Assembly (NCBI RefSeq): GCF_002251855.1 | Contig: NZ_NOXW01000017.1 | Coordinates: forward strand, 25,294-89,293 | Source: Rhodoferax sp. TH121 | Lineage (GTDB): Bacteria > Pseudomonadota > Gammaproteobacteria > Burkholderiales > Burkholderiaceae_C | Direction of reading: 5' to 3' | DNA: 64,000 bases | Shown: piece after piece, positions 59,813 to 64,000 of the stretch | Position numbering within the stretch: the first letter of the stretch is position 1 | How the letters are laid out: each line of letters opens with the position of its first letter | Program-made: the position numbers and the translations under genes | Notes under the pieces: generated by a model | Told to the model about the DNA's origin: nothing | The model's database searches: none | The model's input: only the letters and a program-made list of their open reading frames with translations

Positions 59813-61006
59813 ATGGCAACCCCCAACACAGGTGCAACCCCGGCGAGCAGCGGAGGCGTTGCCGCGTTCCTGAAAAACAATCTGCGTGAATACGGCCTGC
59901 TCATTGCCCTGGTCATCATCATGGTGTTCTTCCAGGCCAAGACGGACGGTACGTTGTTCCAGCCGCTGAACCTGACCAACCTGATCCTGCAGAACAGCTA
60001 CATCATCGTCATGGCGCTGGGCATGTTGCTGGTCATCGTGGCGGGTCATATCGACCTTTCGGTTGGCTCCGTATGCGGTTTCATTGGTGCTGTAGCCGCG
60101 GTTCTGATGGTGAACTACAACTGGCACTACGTGCCCGCCACGATGGTTTGCCTGGTCTTGGGGGGTGTCATCGGCGCAGCCCAAGGTTACTGGGTGGCGT
60201 TCTACAAGATACCTTCATTCATTGTTACGCTGGCTGGCATGCTAGTTTTCAAGGGCCTGGCCTTGGCAGTGCTTGAGGGCGCATCTGTAGGCCCATTCCC
60301 GCCCGAGTTCCAGTTGCTGAGCACGGGCTTCATTCCCGACCCCTTCTCAGGCGAGACCCTGCGCATCGCGTCGTTGATGTTGGGCCTGCTGATTGCCCTT
60401 GCCATGTTGGTGGCCAAGGTGCGTGACCGTGCTGGCCGCACACAGCATGGCATGGAAAACGAACCGCTTGCCATCTTCGCAGTGAAAAACCTAGTGTTCG
60501 TGGCCATGATCATCGCCTTCACTTACCTGCTGGCGTCCTACAAGGGCCTGCCCAACGTGCTCATCGTCATGCTGCTGCTGATGCTGGCCTACGACTTTGT
60601 GGCCTCCAAGACCACCATCGGCCGCCGTATCTACGCGCTGGGCGGCAACGAGAAGGCTGCACGCCTCTCCGGCATCCGCACCGAACGCCTGACCTTCTAC
60701 ACCTTCATCAACATGGGTGTGTTGTCGGCGCTGGCCGGCCTCATCTTCGCGGCCCGACTCAACACGGCCACGCCCAAGGCGGGTCTGGGCTTTGAACTCG
60801 ACGTGATTGCAGCTTGCTTCATCGGTGGTGCATCTGCCTCTGGTGGCGTGGGCAAGGTGCTGGGCGCCGTCATTGGCGCCTTCATCATGGGCGTCATGAA
60901 CAACGGCATGTCCATCATGGGCATTGGCATTGACTGGCAACAGGTCATCAAGGGTCTGGTGCTGCTGGCTGCCGTCTGCTTCGACGTCTACAACAAGAAC
61001 AAATAA
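59813..61006 (+). CDS. gguB: Sugar ABC transporter permease GguB
   Basis: 397 residues, about ten hydrophobic helices, member of the ribose/xylose/galactose permease family, with the conserved IVAGHIDLSVGSVCGFIGAV segment and the cytoplasmic loop GNEKAARLSGIRTER that contacts the ATPase. It completes the ChvE-GguA-GguB importer. AGGAGTG precedes the ATG. Confidence 0.94.
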   Translation: MATPNTGATPASSGGVAAFLKNNLREYGLLIALVIIMVFFQAKTDGTLFQPLNLTNLILQNSYIIVMALGMLLVIVAGHIDLSVGSVCGFIGAVAAVLMVNYNWHYVPATMVCLVLGGVIGAAQGYWVAFYKIPSFIVTLAGMLVFKGLALAVLEGASVGPFPPEFQLLSTGFIPDPFSGETLRIASLMLGLLIALAMLVAKVRDRAGRTQHGMENEPLAIFAVKNLVFVAMIIAFTYLLASYKGLPNVLIVMLLLMLAYDFVASKTTIGRRIYALGGNEKAARLSGIRTERLTFYTFINMGVLSALAGLIFAARLNTATPKAGLGFELDVIAACFIGGASASGGVGKVLGAVIGAFIMGVMNNGMSIMGIGIDWQQVIKGLVLLAAVCFDVYNKNK

Positions 61007-61015
61007 GGAACCACC

Positions 61016-61945
61016 ATGTTTACTGCTGCCAACGCCCGCTACAAGGGCGTGTTTCCTGTCGTCCCGACAACCTTCAATGACGCTGGCGCACTCGATCTGG
61101 AGAGCCAGAAACGCTGCGTTGATTTCATGATCGAAGCCGGCTCCACCGGCCTTTGCATCCTGGCGAACTTCTCCGAGCAGTTCGTCCTCAGTGATGCCGA
61201 GCGCGAGACATTGACCCGCACCATCCTCGAACACGTCAAGGGTCGCGTGCCGGTGATCGTCACTACCACCCATTTCAGCACCGACATCACCATCGCGCGA
61301 AGCGTCTTGGCCCAACAGTTGGGTGCTTCCATGGTCATGGTCATGCCGCCCTACCACGGGGCCACCATCCGGGTGCCAGAGGCACAGATCTACGAGTACT
61401 TTGCCCGCCTGTCTGACGCGATCAACATTCCCATCATGATCCAGGACGCGCCCGTGGCCGGTACGCCCTTGTCGGTCCCCTTCCTGGCCCGCATGGCCCA
61501 GGAAATCAAGAACGTTGCGTACTTCAAGATCGAAACCGCGGGTGCCGCCTCAAAGCTGCGCGAACTCATCCGCGTGGGCGGTGCCGCCATCGAAGGTCCC
61601 TGGGATGGCGAAGAAGCCATCACCCTCATGCCTGACTTGGACGCCGGTGCTACAGGTGCCATGACCGGTGGTGCCTACCCCGACGGCATCCGCAAGATTG
61701 TGGACGCCTATGCAGCAGGCAAGCGTGACGAAGCAGCAGCCCACTACGAAAAGTGGCTGCCGCTCATCAACTACGAAAACCGCCAAGGCGGCATCCTGAC
61801 CGCCAAAGCGCTCATGAAGGCCGGCGGCGTGATTGCCAGCGAGGCAGGCCGCCACCCCTTCCCAGCCATGCACTCCGCAGTGCGCGAAGGCTTGCTCGAT
61901 ACCGCCAAGCGCCTGGACCCCATGGTTCTGCGCTGGGGCAAGTAA
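61016..61945 (+). CDS. DapA-family 2-keto-3-deoxy-L-arabonate dehydratase
   Basis: 309 residues, TIM barrel of the dihydrodipicolinate synthase superfamily. The Schiff-base Lys is in YFKIETAG. The GTTGE loop of true DapA is absent (GLCILANFSEQ instead), as in the L-2-keto-3-deoxyarabonate dehydratase (AraD) of Azospirillum, also ~309 residues. It would remove water from 2-keto-3-deoxy-L-arabonate (or the xylonate analogue) to give 2-oxoglutarate semialdehyde. AAGGA precedes the ATG, 9 nt after gguB. Confidence 0.9.
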   Translation: MFTAANARYKGVFPVVPTTFNDAGALDLESQKRCVDFMIEAGSTGLCILANFSEQFVLSDAERETLTRTILEHVKGRVPVIVTTTHFSTDITIARSVLAQQLGASMVMVMPPYHGATIRVPEAQIYEYFARLSDAINIPIMIQDAPVAGTPLSVPFLARMAQEIKNVAYFKIETAGAASKLRELIRVGGAAIEGPWDGEEAITLMPDLDAGATGAMTGGAYPDGIRKIVDAYAAGKRDEAAAHYEKWLPLINYENRQGGILTAKALMKAGGVIASEAGRHPFPAMHSAVREGLLDTAKRLDPMVLRWGK

Positions 61946-61969
61946 ACCAACTACCCACGGGGAGGCCCC

Positions 61970-63139
61970 ATGTCGGAAAACACCGTTTTCAAGCTCTTGG
62001 GCCGCCGCCTGCGCCTGGCCGTTATCGGCGGCGGGCCGGGCTCCTTCATTGGCGCCATGCATCGCCAAGCGGCCCGCCTGGATGACCGCTACGAGCTGGT
62101 GGCTGCCGCCCTGTCATCGGACCCCGAGCGCTCCCGCATCACAGGTCAAGGCATCGGGGTCGCGCAAGACCGCTGCTACCCCAGCGGCCAGGCCCTGATC
62201 GATGCCGAGGCTGGGCGCCCCGACGGCGCGGAAGTCATCGCCATCATGACGCCCAACGACAGCCACTTCGCCTTTGCCATGCAGGCGCTGGAGCGCGGGC
62301 TGGATGTCATTTGCGACAAGCCCATGACCAATACCCTGGCCGAAGCTGAGGCACTCCATGCGCGGGTGCAGGCTACCGGTCTGGTGTTTTGCCTCACCCA
62401 CAACTACACCGGCTACCCCATGGTGCGCCAAGCCAAGGCCATGGTCATGGCTGGCGAACTTGGTGAGGTACGGCTGGTGCAAGTGGAGTACGTGCAAGGT
62501 GGTCGGGCCAAACCCGGCCCCGGTCGCCGTGCGTGGAAAGAAGACCCCGCGCGCGGAGGCCCCTCGCTCGTTCTCGGCGACATCGGCACCCATGCGCACA
62601 ACCTGCTGCGTTTCATCACGGGGCTGGAGGTCGACCAGGTGGCCGCTGATGTCGGCAGCATCGTGCCTGACCGTGTCACCCATGACTACGCAGGTGCCAT
62701 GCTGCGCATGAGCAATGGCGCGCGCGGCAGCTTCTGGGTCACCCAGGCCGCGGCAGGCGTGGAAAACGGCTTGCGCATTCGCGTGAGCGGCTCCAAAGGC
62801 AGCTTGGAGTGGCACCAGGAACACCCGCAGGTGCTGCAATTCAAGCCACTGGATGCCCCCGCCCAGGTGCGCACGCCCAACGGCCCCGGCACGCTGCCGC
62901 TGGCCGCGCGTGCTTCACGCATCGTGGCGGGCCACCCTGAAGGCTTTCACGAAGCCTTTGCCAATCTGTACACCGATGCGTCGGACGCCATTGCTGCGCG
63001 GCGCAGCGGGCAGACGGCAGATCCCCTGTCCCTCTTTTTCCCCAACGCTACCGACGGCCTGCAAGGCATTCGCTTTGTGGCCGCCGCTGTGCGTTCCAGT
63101 CAAACCAACGGCGCGTGGACCGCGCTTTCAACCCTATGA
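61970..63139 (+). CDS. Gfo/Idh/MocA family oxidoreductase
   Basis: 389 residues. N-terminal Rossmann fold with VIGGGPGSFIGAMH, the conserved Lys in CDKPMTNTLAEAEAL (EKP-type motif with Asp) and the His region GDIGTHAHNLLRFI in the C-terminal domain. It oxidises a sugar or polyol with NAD(P)+; in this locus it could be an alternative sugar 1-dehydrogenase (the Azospirillum arabinose dehydrogenase AraA is of this family but ~309 residues). GGAGG precedes the ATG. Its stop overlaps the ALDH start (ATGA). Confidence 0.88.
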   Translation: MSENTVFKLLGRRLRLAVIGGGPGSFIGAMHRQAARLDDRYELVAAALSSDPERSRITGQGIGVAQDRCYPSGQALIDAEAGRPDGAEVIAIMTPNDSHFAFAMQALERGLDVICDKPMTNTLAEAEALHARVQATGLVFCLTHNYTGYPMVRQAKAMVMAGELGEVRLVQVEYVQGGRAKPGPGRRAWKEDPARGGPSLVLGDIGTHAHNLLRFITGLEVDQVAADVGSIVPDRVTHDYAGAMLRMSNGARGSFWVTQAAAGVENGLRIRVSGSKGSLEWHQEHPQVLQFKPLDAPAQVRTPNGPGTLPLAARASRIVAGHPEGFHEAFANLYTDASDAIAARRSGQTADPLSLFFPNATDGLQGIRFVAAAVRSSQTNGAWTALSTL

Positions 63140-64000
63140 CGCAACACAACAACCTCATCAATGGCGAATGGGTCGCCGGCACCAGCTACGCGCCCAACCT
63201 CAATCCCAGCAACCTCGCAGACGTTATTGGCGAATACGCCCAGGCGGACGTGGCCCAGCTTAATGCAGCAGTAGCCGCCGCGCAAAAAGCCTTCCCAGCC
63301 TGGTCCACCAGTGGCATCCAGGCCCGCGCCGATGCGCTGGACAAGATCGGCTCCGAAATCCTCGCCCGCAAGGAAGAGCTCGGTACCCTGCTGGCCCGTG
63401 AGGAAGGCAAGACCCGTGCAGAAGGCATTGGCGAAGCCGCCCGCGCTGGCAACATCTTCAAGTTCTTCGCCGGTGAATGCCTGCGCTTGGCCGGAGAAAC
63501 CGTGCCCTCCGTGCGCCCCGGTATCGGCGTGGAAGTCACCCGCGAGCCGCTGGGTGTCATCGGCCTCATCACCCCCTGGAACTTTCCCATCGCAATCCCA
63601 GCCTGGAAGATCGCCCCTGCGCTGGCCTACGGCAACTGCGTGGTGCTGAAGCCTGCCGACCTCGTGCCCGGCTGCGCCTGGGCCTTGGCCGACATCATTA
63701 GCCGCAGCGGCATCCCTGCCGGCGTGTTCAACCTCGTGATGGGCCCCGGCCGCGTGATTGGTGACGCCCTGGTCAACCACCCCGGCATCACTGCCATCAG
63801 CTTCACCGGCTCCGTCGGCGTGGGCCAGCGCATTGCAGCCGCCTGCGCCGGCCACATGAAGAAAGTCCAGCTGGAGATGGGTGGCAAGAACCCCCAAGTC
63901 ATCCTGGACGATGCCGACCTCAATGTGGCGGTCGAGCTGAGTGTCCAAAGTGCTTTCTACTCCACCGGCCAGCGCTGCACCGCGTCCAGCCGCCTCATCG
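63136..64000 (+). CDS. 2-oxoglutarate semialdehyde dehydrogenase (partial, right edge)
   Basis: The reading frame begins at the ATG overlapping the Gfo/Idh stop (ATGA) and remains open to the window end, giving 288 residues of an ALDH. It starts MTQHNNLINGEWVAGTSY; PWNFPIAIPAWK, FTGSVGVG, LEMGGKNPQ (catalytic Glu) and GQRCTASSR (catalytic Cys) are all present. Sequence and place fit the ketoglutarate-semialdehyde dehydrogenase (AraE/XylA) that makes 2-oxoglutarate in the last pathway step. About 190 C-terminal residues lie outside the window. Confidence 0.9.
   Translation, partial: MTQHNNLINGEWVAGTSYAPNLNPSNLADVIGEYAQADVAQLNAAVAAAQKAFPAWSTSGIQARADALDKIGSEILARKEELGTLLAREEGKTRAEGIGEAARAGNIFKFFAGECLRLAGETVPSVRPGIGVEVTREPLGVIGLITPWNFPIAIPAWKIAPALAYGNCVVLKPADLVPGCAWALADIISRSGIPAGVFNLVMGPGRVIGDALVNHPGITAISFTGSVGVGQRIAAACAGHMKKVQLEMGGKNPQVILDDADLNVAVELSVQSAFYSTGQRCTASSRLI

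Noticed and set aside
1..64000. tRNA, rRNA, CRISPR, prophage, transposon or integron features
   Set aside because: Intergenic gaps were read on both strands and no such sequence or gene was recognised; the short dispersed repeats are irregularly spaced across the window and not a CRISPR array.

Overview
The window is GC-rich, densely packed bacterial chromosome. Gene content and order point to a betaproteobacterium of the order Burkholderiales, most likely family Comamonadaceae (Rhodoferax/Acidovorax-like). Pointers are minCDE, rdgC, a stand-alone long-form IF-1 gene, CreBC, GbpR-ChvE-GguAB, DUF2189/DUF2788 membrane proteins and at least nine copies of a short intergenic repeat (core GCGCGAGCAGCTAT) that I associate with that family. 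I found no rRNA, tRNA, CRISPR array, transposase or prophage gene. The last gene runs off the right edge.

Layout. 0-6.6 kb: alcohol/aldehyde oxidation genes (flavin reductase, aldehyde dehydrogenase, AraC regulator, class II aldolase, GMC oxidoreductase, glutathione transferase). 6.6-9.4 kb: a possible divergent small RNA, an Lrp regulator, an NRDE protein and a membrane metallophosphoesterase. 9.4-11.3 kb: minCDE, followed by a 0.4-kb AT-rich gap with DnaA boxes. 11.7-19.4 kb: mostly single housekeeping or poorly known genes (hydrolase, diguanylate cyclase, NnrU, a cysteine-less glutaredoxin-like protein, Spy/LTXXQ protein, RdgC, dienelactone hydrolase, glycine-zipper protein). 19.5-25.4 kb: a six-gene operon with a PotABCD-type importer, its own FCD-GntR regulator and an Asp/Glu-hydantoin racemase, with a paired TTGT-N2-ACAA operator in front.

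25.5-34.2 kb holds a Crp-type regulator with a small membrane protein, then the most unusual locus. It contains CreB-CreC, a small membrane protein, and an apparent operon of a VIT/VWA surface protein with a PEP-CTERM tail, an exosortase, an EpsI-like partner and a GT51 peptidoglycan transglycosylase. Three TTCAC boxes at exact 11-bp spacing, matching the known CreB 'cre tag', lie in front of the VIT/VWA gene. I read this as a self-contained surface-protein display cassette under CreBC control.

34.3-39.2 kb: copper homeostasis (copZ-cueR and copA, each with a MerR-type 19-bp-spacer promoter), interrupted by a Fic protein with a degenerate catalytic motif and a GNAT acetyltransferase. 39.3-45.2 kb: YnfA, a DUF4124 protein, two secreted lipoproteins (beta-helix and lectin/lyase-like) with a TPR protein, and an AraC regulator. 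45.3-52.4 kb: two chemoreceptors, an MFS transporter, a glutamine amidotransferase, IF-1, and a divergent MarR/DUF2798 pair with a strong operator dyad.

52.4-64 kb is a sugar-oxidation locus: SMP-30 lactonase, IlvD/Edd sugar-acid dehydratase, XylB-like SDR, GbpR-like LysR regulator, ChvE-GguA-GguB sugar importer, DapA-family keto-deoxy-sugar-acid dehydratase, Gfo/Idh dehydrogenase and the start of a semialdehyde dehydrogenase. Together these would take L-arabinose (or a similar aldose) from the periplasm to 2-oxoglutarate by the non-phosphorylating route.
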